Shown here: positions 22,029 to 33,589 of the stretch, one piece after another
Numbering within the stretch: position 1 is the first letter of the stretch
Layout: every line of letters starts with the position of its first letter
From: Gymnopus androsaceus JB14
Lineage: Eukaryota; Basidiomycota; Agaricomycetes; Agaricales; Omphalotaceae
Direction: 5' to 3'
Length of the DNA: 64,000 nt
Assembly: GCA_009733575.1 (NCBI GenBank)
Contig: ML769651.1
Location: 1-64,000 of the forward strand
Made by a program: the position numbers and the translations under genes
The notes under the pieces: generated by a model
What the model saw: only the letters and a program-made list of their open reading frames with translations
The model's database searches: none
Told to the model about the DNA's origin: nothing

Positions 22029-22402
22029 ATGTCGTCTTCACAAGTTCGTTGTTCCATTTATTATTCGTTCCCTGTCTGACCTATTTACAGCAGGCCAACC
22101 AGCCATCCCGATCGCAACAAAGCTCATCAAGGGTTCCACGTCCGAGAACAACAGTGGCTTGTGAATCTTGTCGAGGTTGATGAGTCCTCAATTCAGAAGA
22201 TGCAACTGCTTGCTCATCGATCTGATTCATACTAGCTCGTAAACTGAAATGCGACGGTTATCGGCCATTTTGTGCTCACTGTGAGCGCCGCAAGCAGCCA
22301 TGCAAATACCGTGACACGCCTGTGTAAGTACTGCTTCAACCAAAGTTGAATTAACGCTATGACTTACCTTTGATTTTGTTACAGCTCCAGATAAATTTTT
22401 AG
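22029..22402 (+). CDS. 67-residue protein made of one Zn2Cys6 finger
   Basis: Four exons (22029-22043, 22091-22175, 22236-22321, 22385-22402) join in phase through three GT-AG introns of 47, 60 and 63 bp. The product is a Ser/Gln-rich lead, then a perfect Zn(II)2Cys6 binuclear cluster: ACESCRARKLKC, then DGYRPFCAHC, then ERRKQPCKY, with spacing C-X2-C-X6-C-X6-C-X2-C-X6-C. A stop comes eight codons after the last Cys. Fungal Zn2Cys6 regulators normally go on for 500 to 900 residues with a linker, a dimerisation coil and a middle homology region; none is seen downstream. It could be a finger-only protein that competes for DNA sites, or a truncated gene. The finger itself is certain; the ending is less so. 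Confidence 0.65.
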
Positions 22403-22560
22403 TTTTCGTTTCCAGCCTATGTTTCCTATCTTACTACGGACTGCTTAGAGTTGCAGTAATACTGTAGAGTCGCATTCCGCCCTTGCGAGTCCGAAATGTG
22501 ATTTTTCTTGATTTTTCTGTCTTGAAATTCGGTGGCGCTGCGACTGGAGCCATGAGGCAA

Positions 22561-23040
22561 TCATCGCCGTTGGAAAGACTCACTAGAAGAAGAGCTGGTT
22601 TTAAGTAGAAATAAGATCAACGAAAAATCATCACTCCAAGTGAGCAGCTCAACGAAAGTCACCCTGCAAAGCTTCTGGTAAGAAGTAGACCCAAGAAGCA
22701 AAAATAAAACTATGAATCGGACTAAACTGTCAGACTCACTAGGCTTAAATTGGGCATCCCGTGTGTTAATCATATCGGGGACTCTGCGAGGAAAATGGAA
22801 TCCAGTGTGAAGAACTTTGAGGTCCATGATGGAAACCCCAAGTCCAACGGGACGGGGAGGTAGACGATCAAAAGATCCAAATAAGTCCTTATTGCGAACC
22901 TGTACTGTCGACTCCGACGAAACGAAACGCGAGGCCGAGAGACAAAGTGGCCGCGTTGCGCTGATGAAAGCTGAATAGAAAGAGGAATCTGGATCGATAA
23001 ATAATATCAGACAGTAGTTATATCGCGGTATACTATTTAG
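22561..23040 (-). CDS. possible hypothetical protein, low support
   Basis: A minus-strand frame includes SAFISATRPLCLSASRFVSS, which looks like a mitochondrial presequence, followed by KDLFGSFDRLPPRP. Possible splice acceptors (CTATTCAG near 22975) and donors exist but I cannot assemble a start or a convincing full protein. No family recognised. Confidence 0.2.
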   Translation of the reverse strand, partial: LNSIPRYNYCLILFIDPDSSFYSAFISATRPLCLSASRFVSSESTVQVRNKDLFGSFDRLPPRPVGLGVSIMDLKVLHTGFHFPRRVPDMINTRDAQFKPSESDSLVRFIVLFLLLGSTSYQKLCRVTFVELLTWSDDFSLILFLLKTSSSSSESFQRR

Positions 23041-23303
23041 CAGAAGCAACAAGAATTACCTACATATCAAAGAGAGCAGGCTTTAAAACGAGTTAAGTAT
23101 GCCGACTATAGATAGAAAGTCTCTTGTATGCTGAGTCTGGGAAAAGCAGGCACTGCTTTAGAAAATTCTCTTGCTCCCCGCTTCTCTCCTTTGCAGCCTA
23201 CATAAACAGAAGGAACCGAGGATTGCTACTGAGAGTATGATGGTCGAAGGCTCGAAAGATTTGGCTGGGCGCCTATCAAATTCGTACTTCTCTTCGGACC
23301 ACG

Positions 23304-26207
23304 ATGACCTCTTCTGATTCTCAGCTATCAGCCTTCATCGACAGACAAAAACAGCTCCTAGCTCGAGAAAGGGATACTGAAATTGAAAGAAGCACACTTT
23401 TACTCTCGAACTGTAGCCCCAAGTTACTCGAACAAAAAGGATTGGCTTTACTCGGACTAGGAATTCATGAAGTAAAGATCGGTCTAGGTGGAAAGACGTG
23501 AGCTCTGCTTTTATCAACTGCGCAACACCCTGACATTGATCAAGTACAGATTAGTTGAACTCGAGAGACCATCTGCGTATCACACGAATCCGATATTTCC
23601 TCCACATACACTGAGGTATTTCTGTTGGATTTCGTTTCAAGCATCTATATTGATCAGTTAGGCCTGGCGATCTTGCACGCATTGAAGCGAACGTTACTGC
23701 GAAAACGAAGAAGCCAGCAACCACCGATATTAAAGATTCAACAGCAGAAGGAGTGGTCTATAAAGTATCCGATACGCGCGTTGTTATCGCAGTGGATAGT
23801 GAGGATGAACTCAGTCTACCTGAGCGTTGTCGTCTGGTAAAACTGGCAAATAACGTCACCTACGATCGGTGCGTTCAACCTCCCCAGATATTTCCCATTT
23901 TGTTAAATTGTTCACACAGCATGGATCGAGCTATAGAGCAACTCGAAAAGACCATCAAAGGCGAGAAAGGAACCGAACTAACACCCTTAGTTCAAGTGCT
24001 TATGGGTATGAAGTCACCTTCACCCAAGAACAATCTTGAAAGCATCACGTTCTTCGACGAGACACTCAATCCTAGTCAAAAGGACGCCGTCAAGTTTTGC
24101 CTAGAATCACCCGAAGTCGCATGTATCCATGGACCACCAGGGACTGGCAAGACCCACACTCTCATTGAAATTATCCGACAACTTACCTCTTCTTCCTATG
24201 GGTCGCCGAAACGGATTCTTGTCTGTGGAGCATCGAATCTCTCCGTAGATAATATCCTAGAGCGTCTGCTTGCTCTTCCTGTCTCCGACAAATCCTCACG
24301 TCTGAAAGTGACCCGTATTGGACATCCTGCACGGGTGATGACACATCAAGGCATCCTAGAATCGACGTTGGATATAAAAGCGGCCAGGACCGACCAAGCT
24401 GCACTAGTGAAGGACGTCAAGTTAGAGTTGGAAGAAACCCTTGGATTGTTATCGGGCAAAGGTAAAGGTGTGAAAGGGAAAGTGAAGGGTGCGGAAAGGA
24501 AGAAGTTGTGGGATGAAGTGAAGGCTTTACGGAAGGAGTAGGTACTTTCGATTGTCCACGGATATACCTGCTTATGCTGTCTCTAGGTATCGAAAACGCG
24601 AAGGTGGAATTGTGACTCAAGTACTTGACGAAACCCAGGTACCCAGTCTCTTATTCTTCACCCTCGAAATGTCCTGAAGATACGGTTCGCAGGTTGTGGT
24701 TGCCACATGCCACTCCTCGGGCGGGAGACAACTCCGAAATCAGGAATTTGACGTCGTTATCATCGATGAAGCTACGCAAGCCGTCGAAGCAGTGAGTCCT
24801 GTCTGTTTTTGAAGTTTCTTTTGGGGTGTTAATGCTATATAGGTATGCTGGATCCCGATATTCAAAGCCAAGAAACTTATTCTAGCTGGAGATCCTATGC
24901 AACTTCCTCCGACCGTTCTCTCGCTGAATAGCAAGGATAAAAAGCAAAAGCAAAATCAGAAACGTGCAGTGACTTCACAAGCAGATTCTAAGTCACAGAC
25001 AAAGACAAAGAAGGCAGACAGTCCGTCGATTAACAGTGGCACATCACAAGTCAACTCCTGCTCCCTCCGATTCCAGTACGGAAGAGAGCGATAGTGGGAG
25101 CGATGACGATGTATGAGCTTGCGGAAGAAGAAACCAAGGAAACCTCACGACCCAAAAAGACATATTTACGCCCTTTACGCCCCTCACGGACATTAGAAAC
25201 TACTTTATTTGACCGCCTGGAGTCGATGTACGGACCTGGGATAAAGAGAATGCTGAATGTTCAATACCGGTGAGTCGGAACAGATCCGTACGCCCGCAAA
25301 CTAACATTAGGCCAGGATGCATGATCAAATTTGTACATTTCCATCCCGGACGCTCTACTCAAACAAGTTGACTTCACATTCCTCTGTTGCCAAGCATTTA
25401 CTGCTTGATTTACATGAGACGCAAAATGTATCTCACGACGAGGAGACGCGGAAGGAGATCCTCGGTACGCCTGTGACGTTTTTCGATACTGCAGGGTGTG
25501 AGTATTTCGAGCGGCTGGAGGGGGAAGGCGGGTCGGGAGATAGTGATGAGGGAAGTCGATGTAATGAAAATGAGGCGACGGTAGTGAAACAAGTGGGTGG
25601 ACGGTTTGGTACGTATCTAACGCTCCGTTCATTGATCCAATGCGATTCTGAAAACGCACACTCCTGTAGGTCGATGCTGGGGTAGGACCTGAACGTATCG
25701 CTGTTATTACTCCATATCAAGCACAAGTCACACTGTTGACGTCCCTCCTGAGGCCCTTGTATGGCACCTCGCTAGAGATTGGAACTGTTGACGGGATGCA
25801 AGGTCGAGAAAAAGATGCTGTGGTGATCTCGCTGGTCAGGAGCAATGATAAGGTATGCATCTGGTTACTGGCCGAGATTAACAGCAACTAATAATAGTAA
25901 TTGGGATCTAGAGAGAAGTTGGGTTCTTGAAGGAAAGGAGGCGTTTGAATGGTAAGCATTTATTTAGTACGACCTGAAGGTTATATTTGGCTGAGAAGTC
26001 CTTGGTCGAATGTAGTTGCGATGACTCGAGCCAAGCGTCACCTTGTGAGTTTTGATAAAATCCTTGAAGGGTTTGACTGATATTCGTCGTGCAATCCAGT
26101 GCATAGTTGGGGATTCGGAGACGGTCAGACATGGAGGGAGGTATTTGCAGAAATGGTGCTCCTGGCTTGATGAGAAGTGCAGATATACGCTATGCTGGGA
26201 TAGATTA
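23304..26207 (+). CDS. HCS1: Hcs1/SMUBP2-type superfamily 1 DNA helicase
   Basis: UPF1-like SF1B helicase, close to yeast Hcs1 (DNA polymerase alpha-associated helicase A) and animal IGHMBP2. The start at 23304 gives FIDRQKQLLARERDTEI, the usual N-terminal helix, then a beta-barrel region and GDLARIEANV. Motifs in order: Q-like NPSQKDAVKF; Walker A GPPGTGKTHT (about 24132); VVIIDEATQA (Walker B, DEAT); LAGDPMQLPPTV; QYR-RMH; ITPYQAQV; TVDGMQGREKDAVVISLVRS; RRLNVAMTRAKRHL. At least eight short introns. The frame is broken by single bases near 25050 and 25112 (Ser-rich linker), 25591 (KQ-WVDG) and 26175, after which ADIRYAGID-stop is the natural end. It is either a recent pseudogene or carries assembly indels; the motifs are otherwise intact. 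Confidence 0.85.
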
Positions 26208-26561
26208 GTGCTTGTAATACTAATAGATCTTGGGTCGAAGCAGGGACGAGGACTCGTTGCAAAAAGAGCTCCGAGGAGCTCCGACACCGCGGCCAACGGC
26301 CAAGCGTGGGTCTGAATTCAATCTGATTTGTTTGTAACTCCGTAAACTCTTTAATACTACTACTTCTTCTCCTCCAGCTATGAGCTACGACGCCCAGGTA
26401 GCATGTACTGGCAGTATTTCCAGTCGCAGTATGCACGTGCCGGCGTCTCCTGATACCGTCAATACCGACGAGATACCAACGAGAGATAGCCACTACGCTT
26501 GGAGCCAAACGCACGCCAACGGCGAACGGTTCTATAGCCTAGCAAGCAGCAACGTTCAATA

Positions 26562-29500
26562 ATGTCAAATGATGCGACATCTAGCTCAAATTCTGCCACT
26601 CCTTATCCTTTCCCGTCTTCCAGTTCCAACGGCGGACGAGCCTCCAATGGCCCTGATACTGCAGACGATGCGCCTCCTCCTGTAACTCTAGCACGACCTT
26701 TTAGGTCCAGGAAAAACCGCCCGTGCGATGGATGGTAATAAATTTTATTCTTTTGTAATTGATTGTTGATTTTTTTTCCCTTTCCAGTGTTCGTAATTCG
26801 AGCTTCTTCTAATCTTCTCGGTATTGACCCCTTTCTAGAGACGAGCCAAGACGAGATGCGCAATTATCACAGTCGGTACGCCCTGTGTCGAATGCCAGTA
26901 AGTCCTGAATGTCGCTCTCTGACTGATTCTGATTGACTTTCTTTCATCATCTTATCGTCATCTCGCTTTCCCGGGCCTGATTTAACAGACATACTCGCAA
27001 AAAATGCACATTCGATGAACAGCCCAGAGAGCGCAAAAGGCCTGCAAAACGACCCATGTCTCCTCAGGAGCTCTCTATTGACCTGCAACAAGGACTCCGG
27101 AGCACATTCAGTGTTAACATTGGATCATCTTCGAAACGAGCTCGTACTTCTTCATCTTTGCTCTCTCTAGCTAGTCCATCCAATGGATCACAGCGGGCAG
27201 GAGGCCGCAGTCTCACTGGAAGAAACAAGAGGGTATCCATGTTGTTACTGCAGTCTTGACGGATGATTTGCTGCCTGTCGGTGCGAGGAAGGCTGGAACG
27301 GAAGGGGACGAGCATATCCGCCAGGTTTCTGTCGATGGTATTAGACCACAATATGTAATATTCAGCAGAAAGTCCGAAAGTATGTGTTGTTATCTTCATG
27401 CTGGATTCCCTATATCTCAAATTCCATCAGAACAGCGTCAACCTCAGCGACCGCATGAGGATCCTTCCTATACTATCCAGTCAGCTTTATCGCTCCTTCA
27501 GCCTATTCCAGATCAACGCTCCCTTCTGGATATGTATCTCGTCCATAGCAATGCGGCCTTTCCGATCCTGCCACCCCCGAACCGAATTCTTTACTCGGAT
27601 TATAGCTCCAGCACAGCAGAGTATCCGTACCCACCTCTTCTGTTACCCAAAATCTACACTGCGGCGCTGAATCATGCTCCGGGAGGGATGTACCGTCCGT
27701 CGGTAAGGAATGTCCGAGGGTTATGTCGACAGGGACTGGGCAATAATCCTGGTAAGCACGAGACTCACCGTATACATCGTTAGAAAGCTGATTTGGCGCA
27801 GAACTTCCTCGTAGCAGTCTTTCGAGTATATCAGATGCGCTATTCGATCTAACGGAACGACCTTTGTGGAATGCAGAGGAAAGTTATCTTATTTTGGCCA
27901 AGGTCAGTCCGCTAATCAGATTCTTCGCCATCGTACCTTCATCTTTTATCTATAGGCACTTGCTCAAGCGCAACTTCTCGGACTACACATCGATCCCACA
28001 AACTGGGCGATTCCGTCTTGGGAAAAAGATTGTCGGAGGGCTTTATGGTGGGCATTAAGGATTCATGATGGATGGTAGGTCATCTATATGAGCCTCGAAT
28101 TTGTTCACATTACAACATTATCACAGGGCATCCTTCCTCAACTCGCGCCCCTCTCATGTTCAAGGCAACAACCATACCGTCCCCTTACCTACCGTAGAGT
28201 CGATTTTGGGCGCGACGCAGCTCCATCATGCTCATCAGGTGCAGATGGCCCGGAACGGGCATTCACCTGCTTCGTCTCCATACGCTACATCTCCTCAAAC
28301 ACAGTCTCCCCACCGAAGTCCCTCCATTCAACCCGTTCAAAATGCACAAATCCAACAGCAACAACAGCGACAAGACTCAGCTCTTTATTCTGCCCATTCA
28401 TTTGTATTCTTATGTCGGTTGGCCATCATCGTCTCTCGGCTGCAAGCACAGGTCTGTACGCTCATGACGCCGAAGGAGGAGAGGCTGGGAAGAGTGATGG
28501 ATATCGAGAGGGAAGTGGAGGGTTTATTGGAGGACGCGAGGGGAGTTCTGGTTGAGTCTGCATCAGGAGGGATGGGGGTTGCACCTGGATTTCGTATGTC
28601 GCTTTCCTTTTTTTTCTTCTCTTTTGCTGATTGTTTCGCATATGCAGCTTCATTGATGACATGTATCCTGGGTTTCCGGTGCATGGCTAGACGGATTGCG
28701 ATAGAGCTGAGCATTGGACTAGGGAGCCCCTTCACTCCGGATCCTGAGACGCTGGAGCGGTATGCTCAGGCTGTAGATTATATCTCTTCGTTGGACGGTC
28801 AAGCGCTCGATGGGTTTTGGCTTATTCGTAAGTGCTCTTATTTTTTTTTTTCCTGCTCTTGCTAATCAACTCTCTCACCGCCCACCCCAGACGTCGGACA
28901 CATTCTCTCTTCAATGACTTCATCTCTCATTCGTTTGAGTCTCGCTACTACCAACAGTTCACCCCGAACGGGCGACCATGACTCTGTAGGATCGTCGCCT
29001 GCCAGTAACAGCAGTGCTACTCCAGATCAAAGCCAAAATCATGCCCATCCCTCTCTCCTCCAAGTTTCCGCCCGCACGAATCCCATCTTTGTCCTTTGCC
29101 GCCTCCGCATGGCCCTCCAAAAGGCGCGGGATTCATATCATTGGGATCTGGCCGATGCTGCACTCGCACGGGCGGATAATGTCGCAGCGGTTCTGGAGAG
29201 CGCTGATATGGATGAGGGAGAATATACCAATGTGGTGCATGCGTTGAGGGGGACGTTGTTTAGTGCCAGTTCGTTTAATCATAATAGTAGCGATGGCCTA
29301 AGTAGACCCAGTTCGGGTTCGGGGTCGAGATCTAGGGAACATTCGGGCTCAAGGCCGGGTTCGAGACAGGCTAGTGTAGGTGCACCAGCACGGGTGGTGG
29401 TAGGTGGGATTAGCAACGAAAGAAGTACAAGCGGTGGCGGTTTTAATGCACACGGGCATACAAGAGGCAGAGAACATGGTCCCGATGAGTATGCGACATC

Positions 29501-29624
29501 GACGTGGAACATCGACCTAAACTTGTATGGTATGGATTTAGATTGGTCTGGCTTTGAAGGTTTGCCGAAGGGATCGTCGCCTGAATATGGCAATGGCTCA
29601 GCCTTTGACTCGTCACAAAATTAA
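26562..29624 (+). CDS. Zn2Cys6 transcription factor with fungal-specific middle domain
   Basis: Nuclear regulator. The N-terminus (MSNDATSSSNSATPYPF) is followed by a Zn2Cys6 cluster, CDGC-RRAKTRC-AIITVGTPCVEC-QHTRKKC, and a basic tail ERKRPAKRP. The cluster is spread over several exons, one of them apparently a single base at 26788. Then come TDDLLPVG, EHIRQVS, and the Fungal_trans-type middle region (LLDMYLVHSNAAFPIL, LLLPKIYTAALNHAPG, NWAIPSWEKDCRRALWWALRIHDGW, ESLGA-like linker, DPETLERYAQAVDYISSLDGQALDGFWL). The C-terminus is Ser/Gly-rich. A one-base frame conflict lies near 27225 between GRNKR and GIHVVTAVLTDDLL. Targets cannot be told from sequence. Part of the 3' half is duplicated as a relic at 20225. 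Confidence 0.82.
26735..26838 (+). other. two introns separated by an apparent 1-nt exon
   Basis: Exon 1 ends at 26734 with the first two bases (TG) of the second cluster Cys codon. Intron 26735-26787 (GTAATA to TTCCAG) is followed by a single T at 26788, then intron 26789-26838 (GTTCGT to TTCTAG), and the next exon starts AGA CGA GCC. With the T the codon is TGT (Cys) and the frame runs on; with one merged 104 bp intron the Cys is lost and the frame breaks. Confidence 0.6.
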
Positions 29625-29914
29625 AATCGGTATTGATTAATGATTGAAGGACTTGTAGACTGTAGTGCGTTTAAAGTAGATGTTTAATCATTAGTTTTGT
29701 ATAATCTATGTATCGATTGTATTGGCATAGGCTTTACATATGCTACGAATGTACACGGTCAAACCGTTATGCTCTCCGATATATGATAGGTAAATCTTGT
29801 TTCTACTAATTGAGACTGGCGCGCCATTCAGCTTCGAGCTGGCAAGGAAGGAGACTTGTTTAGGGGCCTCGTGCTTTAGTCAGAGTCGACGGTAATAAAA
29901 TCCAATTGTGCACA

Positions 29915-30061
29915 TTGCCAGCCATAATTACATACATACTCGCAACACTAGAACTAACAGAAGAGTACACACATCCGTGATAGCGGAACTCGGGGAAATT
30001 TCCATGGACAACATGTAGAAAGGGAATGATAGAATGGATGAAGAGAGTCGTTGTATAAAAT
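29915..30061. repeat. direct repeat, copy 1
   Basis: Matches 32397-32524 over some 125-145 bases (CAGCCATAATTACAT, CCGTGATAGCGGAACTC, GGACAACATGTAGAAAGGGA, AGAATGGATGAAGAGAGTC) with point changes and an extra ~12 bases here. Copy 2 ends at the stop codon of the Snf5 fragment, so copy 1 is a displaced piece of that gene's 3' flank. Confidence 0.85.
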
Positions 30062-30681
30062 GTAGCAAGCAAAATTGGGTATCAGAACTTGGAGCTACTC
30101 AAAACATCATGATGATGCAGAAGAAAAATACAATAGTCAGTGTCAGTCCATTTGGGCGAGTAAAGGCAATGTTGATTGCCTTAGACTGTCACAGCCATCC
30201 AAGCTCAGCTGGGGTCAAAAAAAAACTGTCATGGTCAGACCCTCAGTTGCCTCCCTACATTAACAATAACAGATCAGCGGAATCGCGCTTCAAGTATCTG
30301 GAAGCTGAGAAGCCTAATACACGCGCCATTTGAAGATGCAAGTGAGCAATTCCAACTCTTTCTAGGCGGTGTTCTAAACAGCCATGCTCATTCTTCGAGC
30401 TGTCAATATTCCGCCCAATTTGCGCCCAATCAATCATCGTATACCAGCGTATACTGCGGCGGGAAGGAACTGAATATGAAACTTGGTATGCATTTGCTGT
30501 CATAGCTCATCGTCTGTCATTCTCTGTGTTGCTAGTGGACTGCCTACGCGTATACGGTAAGTATAAATCCTCATCGCAAAACCATTTTCTTATTCCTATA
30601 ATACATTTAGGCTGCTGAACAGCACAATACTAGGGAGACTCATAAATTTCAGTTCAAGAATCAACAGTACTAGAAAGTACC

Positions 30682-31731
30682 ATGTCGACCTCTGAAAAAT
30701 CATCTGTAGGGCAGTCAACTCAGGTACGAGCTCAGCTACACAATTAAGATTCACTCTCTTCCTCATTTTTATCACTCCACAGAACGAATGGGCCAATATC
30801 GGCGCCGTCTCAATGTCCATTTTCGCCGCATTAGGAGTGATGATGTATTCCCTCGACCCCGCCCTTCAAAAAGGTACTACGGCGATTGACGACTTTTGGT
30901 TGGCATACAACGCAAGTGGTAACAATGGCGAAGGGACCACTGTGTATACCTATCTCACTTCGTGGACGCAATGGTCGAGGGCATTATCACTTCTCTTTTT
31001 TTTGTCTGGTGGAATCTTTTTTGGTCATTTCATTAGTCATATTCCTGCAAATTGGCTGGGTCGTCGATGGGTATATATAACCTGCTAGATATACTTTCTA
31101 TTCTATAACTGACCCCTTATATGGACAGGCTATTATTATTTTTTGCCTTGTTTTCTGTGTCGGGATGGTTATGCAGCAAATCTTTTCCCAGTCTACCGAG
31201 ACACACGCTATCTTCCTCCTTTACCTCGTTGGTCATGTCGTGGCTGGTCTAGGTCTTGGTGCGGCTGTGAACGAGGTGCTGTTATACCAGTATGAATGGT
31301 GCGTGCAGTCATATCGGATTATCTTATTATGCTACTGACTCTTATACTATCCAAATAGTGCGCCCAAAAGGATCCGTGGTCGAATCCTCGGAATATATGG
31401 CTGCACTATCCTCATTTGCCTACTAACTCTCTTCACAACGACAGCTATAGAAGGCCGCGCATCTGTTGTGTGTCGTACCGTCGATTTCGTGTGGGCTTTC
31501 GTTCTTTCTACCAGCTTCTTTTTGCTCCCAGAAGTAAGCAAGTCTAATTTGATGTTGAATCAGTACTCACGGGTCATTCGACTCATTCCTTAGTCCCCAC
31601 ACTGGCTTGTCCGTCAAGGCAATTTCGAGGGTGCTATTTGCTCGCTCGCTCGGCTAACAGGGCTTCCAGTTTCTGATCCTGAAATTGAGCTTGAATTGGA
31701 AAACATCAAGGCTGGCCTGTACCTTGACTAG
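30682..31731 (+). pseudogene. N-terminal half of an MFS sugar transporter
   Basis: Sugar porter family of the major facilitator superfamily, plasma membrane. Exons: 30682-30723, 30783-31070, 31129-31298, 31359-31533, 31594-31731. Signatures: SIFAALGVMMYSLDPA (first TM), GGIFFGHFISHIPANWLGRRW (the D/G-R-R/K loop of sugar porters), GLGLGAAVNEVLLYQYECAPKRIRGR (PESP-type second half), and LLPESPHWLVRQGNFEGA at the central loop. The frame stops at TAG 31729 just after the central loop, giving about 270 residues instead of about 520, and no C-terminal six-helix half follows. It lies between two copies of a direct repeat, which suggests that the piece came in by a duplication or rearrangement. Not expected to transport. 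Confidence 0.8.
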
Positions 31732-32396
31732 CAAGAATTGAAATGTTCTTCTCTCGAGAAGAGGGTTTCTTCCCGTAGTAGGGCTGTGTGTTCTGTAGCT
31801 GTAAAGTAGAATTGTGTGTAGTAAACTGGTTGTTTGAAAACGGACCTTGGTCAGTATAATTTATATCCTACCCTATCATATCTAGTGGACCGTCTGCAAA
31901 TAGAGTATCTATGCTCTTTCAAAATGTTCTGGTTCTGTCCCGTGCATTTTGAAGCCTGTCGCCTATAACTAAGTATTGTCGCGTATCGAGCGTCTTTCAC
32001 TGGTGGTCACTCGCCTTGGATTCTAGTGAACGTTTGGTGTGCATCCTGCCATGAGTACTAGTACTGTAAATATTGTACTACAACTATCTGTACCCAGTGG
32101 TCTATAAGCCTCTCCTCTGAGTAATCAAAAATTTCACGGGCCTTCAGCAACCGGATACACTTTTCTCTAAAGATTCAAATCTGACCAAAAGGTGGAGCTT
32201 TATGAAGCTCTTTTGAGTCTCAATTCTTTCCTTCTCATCGGAATCCCCTTCCACAAACCGCTCCCTCAGCCCCTTGGAGTCAGAGCGTAACAGACGTTGT
32301 ATAATCTCACCCACTATGCATTAGCCATAGGCTCGTAATAGCTCGTAATGCAAAATTCACATTAATTCTATTAGCCAAATACATCTCATTCACTAA

Positions 32397-32524
32397 CAAT
32401 GACAGCCATAATTACATGCGTACTCGAAACACTAAACAATACACACAACCGTGATAGCGGAACTCCGAGGACAACATGTAGAAAGGGAAAGATAGAATGG
32501 ATGAAGAGAGTCATTGTGTAAAAT
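32397..32524. repeat. direct repeat, copy 2
   Basis: Partner of 29915-30061. The bases just upstream (TAATTCTATTAGCCAAATA, 32363-32381) also recur at 36431-36449, in the 3' flank of the methyltransferase gene, so this piece of flank has been copied more than once. Confidence 0.85.
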
Positions 32525-33277
32525 CAGGGATATAATTTGCCAACGCGTGCATCTACACGTTGACGATGTTGCCTATTCTTTAGATGAACTTCAAAATTCG
32601 ACAAAGCCTCGCCTGGACCAGGTTTGTACAACTAACGAAGAAAGCCAGTTAGACGAAATAGGTATCACAAATGCAATAAAATGCTCACCTTTCCAGGACA
32701 GTCAACACACTTTATACGCCATTCCGCAGAACCAGCATCGTCTTTCCGTAATACGACCTCGAATTTGTCGTGAGGGTATTTCGTTTGTGTGCGATGCATG
32801 GCGGTCGTCAGCCATGAAGGGGGCTTTAGAAGAACAAATGAATAAGAGCAACGACTCTTCGAGACTTAAAAATCAACGTACCCATCTTGATGGTGATGTA
32901 GGAGGACTTTGCGCGGTTGACGGGAGAGGAGTAGCTTTCGCCGTCCCAGGTGGTTCGGGGACACTAGGAGCTGAAGATATCGGAGACACCGCTCGGTCCT
33001 CTTCCGGAATTGCGCGACGGGAGGGGGGCGGCGAAATTTGTTTCGAAAGAGCCTCTGAATCTTCATTCTTCAGAGCGGCCGGAGCAGGCATTGGTGCCAG
33101 TGCAGATGAGTCGTCTGCAGGTGTTGACGGAACAGTTTGAGCTCGCAACGCAGCTGCAATGACGGCAATACTTTCAGGACATCCACAATTGGAGCAGTGC
33201 CAAACGCCGTCAATGTAGTTGGGATATTGCCTTTCAAGCTCCTCTGTTTCCTTTGGTTCTCGCTTGAGGTGCATCAT
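32524..33277 (-). pseudogene. orphan C-terminal part of a Snf5-type SWI/SNF subunit
   Basis: Three exons: 33277..32882, 32823..32689, 32631..32524, with 58 and 57 bp introns. The last two encode PPSWLTTAMHRTQTKYPHDK, FEVVLRK and CVDCPGKLYKPGPGEALSNF-EVHLKNRQHRQRV, the conserved fungal C-terminus of Snf5/SMARCB1-like chromatin-remodelling subunits. Exon 1 has YIDGVWHCSNCGCPESIAV, the first half of a GATA-like zinc finger, but the second CX2C half is missing and an Ala/Pro-rich stretch follows directly. The SNF5 core domain is absent upstream. So this is a duplicated 3' end with an internal deletion, not a working subunit; the complete gene should be elsewhere. ATG at 33277 is used only for want of a better start; an upstream frame reading PKIYDAP suggests a lost splice or frame. 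Confidence 0.75.
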
Positions 33278-33589
33278 AGATCTTGGGTGCTGTGGAGGGC
33301 GTGGGAAGGTTTAATTGATGGCTGAAGCGCGTCTATATGTAACCCGTCGCGACTCCGGGTTTCGAGTTTGAATTCCCCATTCGAAAAGACAATTTTGAAA
33401 TTCTACAATGCTCGTCTGGTGGAGTTTGTTACGAAAAGGATTCAGGTGTGTAGCAGTTTCTATCAGTATATTTCATGTTATTTCAAGTTACTTACTCTTC
33501 CCTCATTCTGTCCTTTTTCTTCCTTCTCTTCCTAGAGTGATACCTAAAAGTTACATCAATCATATCCACCCCCTCGGCTAGTTCGATCC

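Noticed and set aside
26125..26514. Overlapping frames between the helicase end and the regulator start
   Set aside because: Short, on both strands, with no motif; this is the promoter region of the regulator.
32514..33140. 208-codon plus-strand frame
   Set aside because: It is the reverse of the Snf5 exons, whose minus-strand reading shows clear family motifs and splice sites.
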